From Methyloprofundus sp. (GTDB taxonomy: Bacteria > Pseudomonadota > Gammaproteobacteria > Methylococcales > Methylomonadaceae): a DNA stretch of 5,899 bases. Position 1 is the stretch's first letter; each line of letters begins with the position of its first letter. The notes beneath the pieces are model-generated. The model was given only the letters and a program-made list of their open reading frames with translations. It searched no databases and was not told where the DNA came from. The stretch is taken from contig JAUXBW010000145.1 in assembly GCA_030619185.1 (NCBI GenBank), positions 1 to 5,899 on the forward strand. The letters run 5' to 3'. Shown piece by piece: positions 1 to 5,809 of the stretch. Both the position numbers and the translations under genes were made by a program.

Positions 1-1804
1 AGTCTAAATAGGTATTAGACATGTCCACCGTGGTGGTCGAGCTTGCCCCGCCTATCGCTGCATGTACTGAAGCAGTACCGGTATAGGCGAACAGGTTTAA
101 GACGTGTTTATTTTGAGCCTGCTGCTGAATTTTTAGGCGCATAGGGCGGTGGTCAAGAAAAAGTCCGGTATCTAAATAGTCTGTAAAATTAACATACAAG
201 AACGCGCCGTGTTCTTCAATGGTCTGGAAGTTGCCAAGATTTGCCAGCTTTTCGTATTGGTCTACGCCTTTTTGCTTACTCCGGGTTTTTAAATAGATTT
301 GCTCCTTAGGTAGTGCAAAAACTCTGGCAATTTCATTCACTGCAGAACTTAAGCGTAACAGTGCCTTTTCCTGAGAAATGGTTTTAGGTGCCTGGTACTC
401 CTGCACATTAAGCCAAGTTTTTGCGCCTTGATAAACATCAATGGCAATGGCATATTCAGGTAAATCGGCATCATAAACCCGGTAGCAATGGATATCCTGT
501 CGTTTCAGCCATTTGGCCATTTTTTTAATGTTTTTTTGCAAGCGATTGGCAAACATGCCTGCATTGGGGTCGACAACCGTCTCATCAGCCTTGATTTGCT
601 CTATACGCTCTTGTTGTGATTTTGCTTTAGGCGTGAAGTAGTTCTGCTCTTCAATAGCAAAGCGTAATAATTTACACTCTAAGGGGCCGTTAAACAGAGT
701 GATCGGTTTTTTTGAGCGTATGCCTAAACGGAAGCCAAGTTCGGGATCACTAATGATCATCGCCGCTTGCCAGTGAGTAAATTGTTTTTTTAATACCGTG
801 CCAAAGCTGCGATAGAGTTGTGCGGTTTCTTCAGTATTACCTAAGCGTTCACCATAAGGCGGGTTGCACACGACTAATCCGGTTTTCCAGCTTTCTGCCG
901 CTGTTGCATCAACGATATCACGTCGTTCTACGTGTATATAGTTTTGTAATCCGGCATTCTCAATATGTAATAAAGCCGCATTGATTGCACGGCGGCTCTG
1001 ATCAAAGCCAACAATGGTGGGGATTTTTTCTAAGCCTACTCGTTTACGTTCTGTGGCTTCATCAATCAAGGATTGCCATAATGCTGCATCATGTTTTTTC
1101 CAGCGTAAAAAACCGAATTGTTTCTGCTGTAGGCCGGGTGCATAATCACCGGCAATCATTGCCGCTTCGATCAGTAAAGTACCTGAACCGCACATGGGAT
1201 CCATCAAACTACCTCCTTGCTGGGCAATATCCAGCCATTGACTACGATAGAGAATGGCAGCAGCCAGATTTTCCTTAATGGGGGCGGTAATACTGATATC
1301 TCGATAACCTCGACGATGCAAACTTTCACCTGACAGGTCTAAACTAAGTGTTGCCTGTTCATTCTGTAAATAGACATTAATCCGGATATTGGGCTGGGTG
1401 GTATTGATATCAGGGCGTTTATTAAATTTCTTACGCATCTGATCAACCACCGCATCTTTGACTTTAATCGCACCAAAGTGGGTGTTATTGATCGCTTTGG
1501 ATCCTTTAGCATTAAAAGAAACAGCAAAGCTATCGTCGGGTGTCATATGTTCAAACCAGTTTATTTTATAGATACCCTCATATAAATCTTCCTGGCTGGT
1601 GACCTCAAAACTGCTCAGTGCTAACAGTACCCTATTAGCGATCCTTGACCATAGACAGACACGATATGCTATCTCTAATGGGCCTTCAAAATAAGCACCT
1701 GCAAGAGCCGCTTTAACGTTTTTAGCACCTAGCTGTTTTAATTCGGTGACCAGGATATCTTCCATGGCTTTGGGCGTGGTGGCAAAAAAATTAAAATCGG
1801 TCAT
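1..1804 (-). CDS. rlmL: Bifunctional 23S rRNA methyltransferase RlmKL (C-terminus off the left edge)
   Basis: This is the fused ribosomal RNA methyltransferase. In E. coli its RlmL half makes m2G2445 and its RlmK half makes m7G2069 of 23S rRNA, using S-adenosylmethionine in the cytoplasm. The visible 601 codons start MTDFNFFATT, as in the family, followed by a THUMP region at about residues 40-155. The first methyltransferase domain shows the SAM-binding motif DPMCGSGTLLIEA (from D202) and the catalytic NPPYGERLG (from N314). A linker with YDADLPEY leads into the second domain, whose SAM motif NLFAYTGTASVHA begins at N570. The E. coli protein has 702 residues, so roughly 100 are cut off, including the second domain's DPP motif. 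The ATG at 1804 is chosen because it gives the family N-terminus and lies just behind a good promoter; no clear Shine-Dalgarno sequence precedes it. The part seen has no frameshift or stop. Identity is secure. Confidence 0.96.
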   Translation of the reverse strand, partial: MTDFNFFATTPKAMEDILVTELKQLGAKNVKAALAGAYFEGPLEIAYRVCLWSRIANRVLLALSSFEVTSQEDLYEGIYKINWFEHMTPDDSFAVSFNAKGSKAINNTHFGAIKVKDAVVDQMRKKFNKRPDINTTQPNIRINVYLQNEQATLSLDLSGESLHRRGYRDISITAPIKENLAAAILYRSQWLDIAQQGGSLMDPMCGSGTLLIEAAMIAGDYAPGLQQKQFGFLRWKKHDAALWQSLIDEATERKRVGLEKIPTIVGFDQSRRAINAALLHIENAGLQNYIHVERRDIVDATAAESWKTGLVVCNPPYGERLGNTEETAQLYRSFGTVLKKQFTHWQAAMIISDPELGFRLGIRSKKPITLFNGPLECKLLRFAIEEQNYFTPKAKSQQERIEQIKADETVVDPNAGMFANRLQKNIKKMAKWLKRQDIHCYRVYDADLPEYAIAIDVYQGAKTWLNVQEYQAPKTISQEKALLRLSSAVNEIARVFALPKEQIYLKTRSKQKGVDQYEKLANLGNFQTIEEHGAFLYVNFTDYLDTGLFLDHRPMRLKIQQQAQNKHVLNLFAYTGTASVHAAIGGASSTTTVDMSNTYLD

Positions 1805-1832
1805 CAGGTTTTGTGTGTAATGGTTTAGAAAG

Positions 1833-1861
1833 ATTAGCTGAGCAAAGTGTTAGTGTGTCAA
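1833..1861 (-). promoter_or_regulatory. Sigma70-like promoter of rlmL
   Basis: Read on the minus strand, a perfect -35 box TTGACA (1856-1861) is followed by a 17-base spacer and a -10 box GCTAAT (1833-1838, 4 of 6 consensus bases). Transcription would start near 1826, giving a leader of about 20 bases before the rlmL ATG. The promoter lies between the composite repeat (ending at 1896 on this side) and the gene, so the insertion has left it intact. The call rests on consensus match and position only. Confidence 0.6.
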
Positions 1862-1895
1862 CTAATTCAATTTTATCATGGAGTCATAAATAACC

Positions 1896-1920
1896 TGTAG
1901 GAGCGGTCTTTAGCCGCGAA
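1896..1920 (+). repeat. REP-like palindromic unit, left copy
   Basis: This unit starts TGTAGGAGCGG and has a small stem GCGG/CCGC around the loop TCTTTAG. A GTAG head followed by a GC-rich hairpin is the layout of bacterial REP sequences, which are mobilised by RAYT-type (TnpA-REP) Y1 transposases. The unit is identical to the inverted copy at 2257-2281. It lies 35 bp upstream of the rlmL -35 box. No run of T follows, so it is not a typical intrinsic terminator. Confidence 0.7.
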
Positions 1921-1945
1921 GATTAGCAGGGCACCTCTATTAATT

Positions 1946-2118
1946 CATAATCCTAGAAAAATCAGTTGCTCACGGTTTCTAGCACAAGCTCTTGATTCCA
2001 CAACACTTCCCAAAAATACCCACTTAACCTACGGGTGAAGCTATGATTTTTTGAAAGCACTGTGAAACCAATAGCTTGCACTATAATTCCGCGCTCAACT
2101 GATTTTTCTAGGATAATG
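1946..2118. repeat. 173-bp imperfect hairpin with 19-bp perfect outer arms
   Basis: The outer arms ATCCTAGAAAAATCAGTTG (1950-1968) and its exact reverse complement (2096-2114) match over 19 bp. The pairing continues inward with a one-base gap and scattered mismatches, through CAAGCT and CACA blocks to an AAAAAT / ATTTTTT pair. The arms span about 1946-2017 and 2046-2118. The 28-base loop (2018-2045) holds a further ACCC/GGGT pair (2018-2021 and 2033-2036). Many differences between the arms are transitions, as expected for an old palindrome or one kept by RNA pairing. It looks like a separate MITE-like unit nested in the REP-ended element. Its family is not recognised with certainty. Confidence 0.65.
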
Positions 2119-2256
2119 GGTATCTGCGCATCTAAAATACTCGATAGATCGTTGAGAATCTTGTCAACAGCTTGCTATTAACCGCGATCTTCGCCTTGTT
2201 CTCAAGCATATTAAACACACCGCTACTCAGACAGAATCAATAGGTGCCCAGCAACA

Positions 2257-2281
2257 TTCGCGGCTAAAGACCGCTCCTACA
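2257..2281 (-). repeat. REP-like palindromic unit, right copy (inverted)
   Basis: This is the exact inverted copy of the unit at 1896-1920. It begins 14 bp behind the stop codon of the FKBP gene, in the sense direction of that gene. That is the usual extragenic spot for REP hairpins, which can protect the 3' end of an mRNA. Any effect on FKBP or rlmL expression is inferred. Confidence 0.7.
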
Positions 2282-2295
2282 CTGCTTATTTAATA

Positions 2296-2775
2296 TTATT
2301 GAATACTGAGTAACTCGACCTCGAATATAAGTGTTTCATTAGGGCCGATAGCCGCGCCAGCACCCTTTGCACCATAGCCTAAATCAGGGTGAATAAAGAA
2401 ACGGTATTTAGCACCGATAGGCATAAGTTGTACACCTTCGGTCCACCCGGCAATAACGCGATTTAAAGGAAAGGTAGCGGGTGCATTACGACTATATGAA
2501 CTGTCGAATTCTTTACCATCCAGCGTAGTACCCTGATAATGAACAGTGACATTAGAGCTAGCGGTCGGTTTTTCACCTTCGCCCGCTGTCAAGATAATAT
2601 ATTGCAAGCCACTTGCCGTAGTGATAACACCTTCTTTTTGCGCATTTTCAGCTAAAAATGCCTCACCTGTCTGTATGTTATTGCCTGCAAGTTCGGGATC
2701 TGGTTTGGTAAACATAAAATAACCTATCAATAATAAAATGAATATAACGAGAATAACGAGTTGGGTTTTGCCCAT
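2296..2775 (-). CDS. Membrane-anchored FKBP-type peptidyl-prolyl cis-trans isomerase
   Basis: This enzyme catalyses cis-trans isomerisation of peptide bonds before proline and assists protein folding, most likely in the periplasm. Of its 159 residues, about 5-22 form one hydrophobic segment after MGKTQ with no AxA cleavage site, so the protein should be anchored with its C-terminus outside. A short helical lead (AFLAENAQKEG, from A39) of FkpA/FklB type precedes the FKBP domain (about 52-159). The usual pocket residues are present: Y80, F90, D91, F102, V107, I108, W111, Y134, I143 and F151. The ATG at 2775 is preferred over one four codons upstream because GGAG lies six bases before it. The gene starts 33 bp behind the lysozyme-like lipoprotein gene and is probably co-transcribed with it. 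It lacks the dimerisation domain of full-length FkpA/Mip, so no symbol is given. Confidence 0.93.
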   Translation of the reverse strand: MGKTQLVILVIFILLLIGYFMFTKPDPELAGNNIQTGEAFLAENAQKEGVITTASGLQYIILTAGEGEKPTASSNVTVHYQGTTLDGKEFDSSYSRNAPATFPLNRVIAGWTEGVQLMPIGAKYRFFIHPDLGYGAKGAGAAIGPNETLIFEVELLSIQ

Positions 2776-2781
2776 AAGTAA

Positions 2782-2785
2782 CTCC
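2782..2785 (-). promoter_or_regulatory. Ribosome binding site deciding the FKBP start
   Basis: GGAG lies six bases upstream of the ATG at 2775. The alternative ATG at 2787 overlaps this GGAG and has no comparable site of its own (AAAATTT precedes it), so the downstream ATG is the more likely start. Confidence 0.7.
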
Positions 2786-2808
2786 ATAAATTTTTTAAGC
2801 CATGCATT

Positions 2809-3360
2809 TTACCAAAAAAACCACCCAGAGCTTTCTAATTCTTCTTTACACGCTTTTAATTGTTGGTTGTAAATATTGCCCTGACGTGCTACTTTTTTGG
2901 AAACCTTAAGTAACCAACGCTTTTTCAAGTAGGATTTACGTTTATAACCAGTGTGCCCTTCATGATACGCGAGGTACTGATTGGCTGTATCCCACTTTGA
3001 AATACCCAGTTTTTTATAACTCACAGTGCAGTACCAGCCCACAAAATCACTGGCATCTTCAAAGTCTTCACGATCTGCAGACCAGCTACCGGCCTCATCA
3101 ATATACCAGTCCCAGGTGCCATCCTGTGCTTGTGGGTAGCCGTAGGCTGAGCTATTTCTAAACCAGGGGATAAAGCCTAATAGCCAGGGTCTAGGTGGCT
3201 GTGCATCGGCAACAAAGCGTGATTCTTGATAAATAATGGCCATTTGCACATGTACCGGCACCCCCCATTTATCATAGGTATTTTGAGTGTAATCATACCA
3301 GTCATCTTTTTCCCGAAAAATTGCACAGATATTCTGGGTATTGAGAGGCAGTACACGCAC
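2809..3360 (-). CDS. Lysozyme-like/SLT-like lipoprotein, main reading frame (frameshifted at the 5' end)
   Basis: The body resembles a family of proteobacterial proteins with a lysozyme-like (SLT-type transglycosylase-like) fold, usually secreted or lipoproteins, recognised from the NICAIFREK start and later motifs. In this 183-residue frame the putative catalytic Glu is E46 in AIIYQESRF. SSAYGYPQ (S70-Q77) takes the place of the SLT GLMQ motif, and YHEGHTGY (Y132-Y139) that of the YNAG motif. Cleavage of murein is inferred from the fold and not proven for the family. The only start in this frame is a GTG at 3360, directly behind an in-frame TAG, and it leaves no signal peptide. One base off, the upstream frame encodes a good lipoprotein signal peptide from an ATG at 3430. 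I therefore think the original gene ran 3430-2809 and carries a one-base insertion near 3341-3349, or a sequencing error. The FKBP gene follows after 33 bp. Confidence 0.72.
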   Translation of the reverse strand: MRVLPLNTQNICAIFREKDDWYDYTQNTYDKWGVPVHVQMAIIYQESRFVADAQPPRPWLLGFIPWFRNSSAYGYPQAQDGTWDWYIDEAGSWSADREDFEDASDFVGWYCTVSYKKLGISKWDTANQYLAYHEGHTGYKRKSYLKKRWLLKVSKKVARQGNIYNQQLKACKEELESSGWFFW

Positions 3361-3430
3361 CTAGCAATAGTAAAAATATTACGGGTGTGATCTGACTGGT
3401 ACGGAGTTTGAGTGTACTGAACAAAGGCAT
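3341..3430 (-). other. Out-of-frame lipoprotein signal peptide of the lysozyme-like gene
   Basis: From an ATG at 3430 this frame reads MPLFSTLKLRTSQITPV, then IFLLLLGAC. That is a basic N-region, a hydrophobic core and a lipobox LGAC with Cys at codon 26 (3353-3355), followed by TASQ. The frame then stops about 20 codons later. Dropping one base of the CTCTC run at 3343-3347, or a neighbouring base, joins it to the main frame and gives LGAC-TASNTQNICAIFREK, which matches the expected architecture. No clear Shine-Dalgarno sequence precedes the ATG. The segment is seen directly; that it belongs to the gene at 2809-3360 is a strong inference. Confidence 0.7.
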
Positions 3431-3529
3431 GGCTAGAGAGTGACGGCGTATTGGCAAAGAATTTGCAAGAAAATGGCAAACAAGCGTATTTTTAGTTTAA
3501 TATAGACTCTGTTCTAAAAAAGAATTCGG

Positions 3530-3541
3530 GTTGTGCACAAC
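3530..3541. promoter_or_regulatory. Perfect 12-bp palindrome, candidate operator
   Basis: GTTGTGCACAAC is a perfect palindrome in the divergent gap between the lipoprotein gene (ATG at 3430) and the PilZ gene (ATG at 3598). It covers the candidate -35 box of the PilZ promoter, a position suited to a repressor or activator dimer. I cannot assign it to a known regulator, and a 12-bp palindrome can occur by chance. Confidence 0.3.
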
Positions 3542-3558
3542 ACACTAAATCATAGAAT
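3531..3558 (+). promoter_or_regulatory. Candidate promoter of the PilZ gene
   Basis: TTGTGC (3531-3536) and TAGAAT (3553-3558, 5 of 6 consensus bases) are 16 bases apart. The leader would be about 33 bases and has no Shine-Dalgarno sequence before the ATG. The -35 match is weak, so an activator may be needed, or the true promoter may lie elsewhere in this AT-rich stretch. On the other strand TATATT (3499-3504) is a possible -10 for the lipoprotein operon, but it lacks a -35. Confidence 0.35.
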
Positions 3559-3597
3559 AATATGTTTGTATGATGCAACTAATAAAATTTAATAATA

Positions 3598-4215
3598 ATG
3601 CCTAATTCCAGACAATACTATCGAAAAAAAATTTCGCTTAACGGTTTGTTATTTATTGGCGGCATAGAGCATGAAATGCAGGTGAAAAACCTATCCATTT
3701 CTGGGGTTCTGGTGGCTATTGACCCTTCTGCCGATATAGTGGATGAACGCGATGTTTTTTTGTTGCTAAGACAATCAAGTCTGGTTGATATTTATATAGA
3801 AAAATTAAACCTGGCAGGAGAAGCCGAGATTGTCAGAGTAGATATGGATGATAAGCGTATCCTGATTGGTATGGAATTTAAGCAGATTTCTTATGACGCA
3901 GAAAACCTGCTCTATAAAAGAAAGGCTTACCGAAAAAGCATGGCAGCGCCCGGGCAAATTCTTATCGCTGAGAAATTTTACGACTTTATGACACGTAATG
4001 TATCGGTTGATGGCTTAATGATTCGTATTCCTGAGCATGTAGATTTACAGATGAATATGCAGGTTGAATTTAAATTTGATAAATTACACTTATATGGAGA
4101 AAGTCGGGTTGTCTGGTTCGAGCACGATGAAAACGGGGGGACTTTATTAGGCCTAGAATATCTGCATATGGATAAAACTAATATTAACGGTATTCCGCGT
4201 TTTTATCATCAATAA
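3598..4215 (+). CDS. Tandem PilZ-domain protein, probable c-di-GMP effector
   Basis: The 205 residues form two PilZ domains in a row and little else. The first (about 4-97) has the RxxxR motif R5-QYY-R9 and NxSxxG as N31-LS-IS-G36. The second (about 107-200) repeats both as R108-KAY-R112 and N134-VS-VD-G139. Each domain ends in the typical strand pattern (GEAEIVRV...IGMEF and GESRVVWF...LGLEY). These two motifs are the known c-di-GMP contacts of PilZ domains, so both sites look able to bind. There is no signal peptide, membrane segment or output domain, so it probably acts in the cytoplasm by binding a partner in motility, pilus or exopolysaccharide control; which one cannot be read here. The gene stands alone, facing a converging operon 40 bp away. 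The start at 3598 is set by the RxxxR close behind it, although no Shine-Dalgarno sequence is seen. Confidence 0.88.
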   Translation: MPNSRQYYRKKISLNGLLFIGGIEHEMQVKNLSISGVLVAIDPSADIVDERDVFLLLRQSSLVDIYIEKLNLAGEAEIVRVDMDDKRILIGMEFKQISYDAENLLYKRKAYRKSMAAPGQILIAEKFYDFMTRNVSVDGLMIRIPEHVDLQMNMQVEFKFDKLHLYGESRVVWFEHDENGGTLLGLEYLHMDKTNINGIPRFYHQ

Positions 4216-4255
4216 ACAACCTGAATGATGCATGATACTTTTTTAAAGCTCGAAT

Positions 4256-5245
4256 TTAATAGCTGTTTTTATTGCGCTGGTGCCAGTACTCAGTCGCTAA
4301 TTGCTGTGCACTTGCTTGAGAGTCTGCCCTGGCTAGCAACTTTAAAGCAACCGCCGTCGTACCAATAATACTCGCCTCAGCAAATTCATCCTGTATTTCA
4401 CCACGCCATACTTGTATTAACTGCCTAGGGTCTAGAGTTTCTGGTTTGACATGGCGGCGGGGGAATAGGGCAGGCCAAACCTCTTCCGATAAAACACCTT
4501 CATGTACACTTTGCGCTAAACATTGCATATCGGGGTTACGCTCTGTCTCTCCTCCTTCTCCTTTGATGACTGTCATATGCGCCTGATTTAATAATAATGC
4601 TGCTTCCTGATGCACAGGACGATAGCCAGGGTGAAAGATGCCCTGCATACTATAGGCTGCATTAAAGGGGTTAATCAGACGTACCAGAGTATGCACCGGG
4701 GTACGTAAGCCCATTAGATTGCGTAGGTGGATCATTCTATTCAGTGCCGGGCAAAATTGCTCCAGGGAAATATAAGCAAAGTTCCGGGTGTGTAGCTGTT
4801 GTTCTGCCATTGCAAATGACTCGGCACTGGGCAAAGAAAATAGCGTGAGCATATCCTGAGCAAACAACCGACTTGCCGAATGAGCAGCCGAACCATGCAT
4901 GAGTACTTTAATGCCATTTTCTGCCAATAATAAGCTGGCTAGTATAAACCACGGCAGGTGTCGACGCTTCCCTGCATAGGCTGACCAATCAAGATCAGCA
5001 CTGCCAGCAATACGAGGTAATGTTTCACGCACTGCCAATACAAAACCCGCCAGCTCTTCCGGGGTTTCTTCTTTAACCCGCATTAGCATCAGAAAGGCAC
5101 CTAACTGGATTTCTTCAACCTCGCCTGCGAGTATCATGCGCATGGCATGGTAGGCTTCTTTCTGAGTTAGGGGGCGGGAGCCTTTTTTTCCTTTGCCCAG
5201 AATTCGGATAAATTCGGCGAAAGGGTGTTCGGTTTCGTTGCTCAT
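4256..5245 (-). CDS. ybiB: YbiB-like TrpD2-family protein (anthranilate phosphoribosyltransferase fold)
   Basis: The 329 residues follow the layout of TrpD-type phosphoribosyltransferases. A helical N-terminal domain (about 9-75, including LTQKEAYHAM and IQLGAFLMLMRVKEETPEE) leads into an alpha/beta domain with MHG (M116-G118), RNLMGLRTPVHTL...NP (from R175) and KGEGGETERNPD (from K228). The glycine-rich GTGGD loop that binds phosphoribosyl diphosphate in true TrpD is replaced around A91-W99 by AGKRRHLPW, so anthranilate transfer is unlikely. E. coli YbiB, the closest relative I can name, is reported to bind nucleic acids; the basic KRRH patch fits that idea but does not prove it. The ATG lies 5 bp behind the regA stop and the upstream Shine-Dalgarno is weak, suggesting translational coupling. 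There is no trp gene nearby. The function in the RegBA context is unknown. Confidence 0.85.
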   Translation of the reverse strand: MSNETEHPFAEFIRILGKGKKGSRPLTQKEAYHAMRMILAGEVEEIQLGAFLMLMRVKEETPEELAGFVLAVRETLPRIAGSADLDWSAYAGKRRHLPWFILASLLLAENGIKVLMHGSAAHSASRLFAQDMLTLFSLPSAESFAMAEQQLHTRNFAYISLEQFCPALNRMIHLRNLMGLRTPVHTLVRLINPFNAAYSMQGIFHPGYRPVHQEAALLLNQAHMTVIKGEGGETERNPDMQCLAQSVHEGVLSEEVWPALFPRRHVKPETLDPRQLIQVWRGEIQDEFAEASIIGTTAVALKLLARADSQASAQQLATEYWHQRNKNSY

Positions 5246-5250
5246 CAGGG

Positions 5251-5793
5251 TTACACTCTTACCGGGCGTTTATCCAGCTTTCGTTGCAATGTACGGCGGT
5301 GCATATTTAATGCTCTTGCAGCCGCTGAGATATTTCCCTCATGTTCCATCAGCACTTTTTGTAGATGCTCCCATTCCAGGCGTTTAACCGATAGGGGGTT
5401 TTCATTAATTGCGACCGAACTATCCCCGGAATTTTTATGCAGAGCATGCATAATCTCATCTGCATTTGCCGGTTTGGTCAAATAATGTCTAGCACCTAGC
5501 TTAATGGCCTCTACCGCTGTGGCAATACTTGCAAACCCGGTAAGCATGATCACCTGTGTATTATCATCAAGTGAAATCAGTTTTTTTACTAACTCCAGGC
5601 CTGATTCATGACCTATGCGTAAATCAATTACCGCAAATTCAGGTTCAATTTGCTCGGCTAAGGCCAGCCCACTAGCTACATCATGAGCGACTGAGACGGA
5701 AAATCCTCTTTTTTCCAATGCCGATTTAAGCACCGAACAATAGGTGAGGTCATCATCTACCAATAGTAATTGTTCTTGATTTTGTTCAGACAT
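5251..5793 (-). CDS. regA: RegA/PrrA/RoxR-type response regulator with Fis-type HTH
   Basis: This is the DNA-binding half of a redox-responsive two-component system of the RegBA/PrrBA/RoxSR group, which controls respiration and other energy genes. The 180 residues contain a receiver domain (about 9-118) with the acidic pocket D13-D15, phosphoacceptor D57 in VIDLRIG, T85 in MLTGF and K107 in LTKPA. A short linker precedes a Fis-type helix-turn-helix (about 139-178) with EWEHLQKVL and NISAAARALNMHRRTLQRKL, the hallmark of this family. An upstream GTG at 5826 is in frame but would add 11 residues and overlap the kinase gene. The ATG at 5793 gives the family's usual length of about 180 and a 16-base gap, so it is preferred despite lacking a Shine-Dalgarno. 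Which genes it regulates cannot be told from here. The symbol follows the family; roxR or prrA would serve equally. Confidence 0.93.
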   Translation of the reverse strand: MSEQNQEQLLLVDDDLTYCSVLKSALEKRGFSVSVAHDVASGLALAEQIEPEFAVIDLRIGHESGLELVKKLISLDDNTQVIMLTGFASIATAVEAIKLGARHYLTKPANADEIMHALHKNSGDSSVAINENPLSVKRLEWEHLQKVLMEHEGNISAAARALNMHRRTLQRKLDKRPVRV

Positions 5794-5809
5794 AAATAAG
5801 CTGCTTATA

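Larger units (their letters stand above)
1896..2281. mobile_element. Composite MITE-like / REPIN-like element with about 50-bp inverted ends
   Basis: This element fills most of the 491-bp gene-free gap between the FKBP gene and rlmL. Its ends are inverted repeats. The outer 25 bp (1896-1920 and 2257-2281) are identical in inverted orientation. The similarity continues inward with small gaps and mismatches to about 1945 and 2233, including a shared GGGCACCT block. Inside lie a 173-bp imperfect hairpin (1946-2118) and a 114-bp stretch (2119-2232) with no long open frame and only short inverted matches (TTGAGAA at 2152-2158 with TTCTCAA at 2199-2205). No transposase is encoded and I see no clear target-site duplication, so it would be non-autonomous. 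The inverted structure is seen directly; mobility is inferred. It could also be two REP copies that arose separately around another repeat. Confidence 0.65.

Noticed and set aside
985..1278. A 97-codon open frame on the plus strand
   Set aside because: It lies antisense inside rlmL, whose motifs are intact over the same stretch, and its product resembles nothing.
1339..1527. A 62-codon open frame on the minus strand
   Set aside because: It is an alternative frame within the rlmL THUMP region; the rlmL frame is plainly the coding one.
1896..1920. REP hairpin as an intrinsic terminator
   Set aside because: The stem is short and no run of T follows on either strand, so factor-independent termination is not supported.
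2132..2206. Short minus-strand frame of about 25 codons, starting MLENKAKIAV
   Set aside because: It lies inside the composite repeat, has no evident ribosome binding site and no recognised domain. At most it is a relic.
3177..3479. A 100-codon minus-strand frame overlapping the lipoprotein gene
   Set aside because: This third frame has neither the lipobox nor the lysozyme-like motifs, and its second half lies over the conserved domain.
4216..4255. Bidirectional terminator between the converging PilZ and ybiB-like genes
   Set aside because: A T run is present (4241-4246) but no stable stem precedes it on either strand.
5193..5485. Two overlapping plus-strand frames of 64 and 86 codons
   Set aside because: Both lie antisense to the ybiB-regA junction and the RegA helix-turn-helix, which is strongly conserved.
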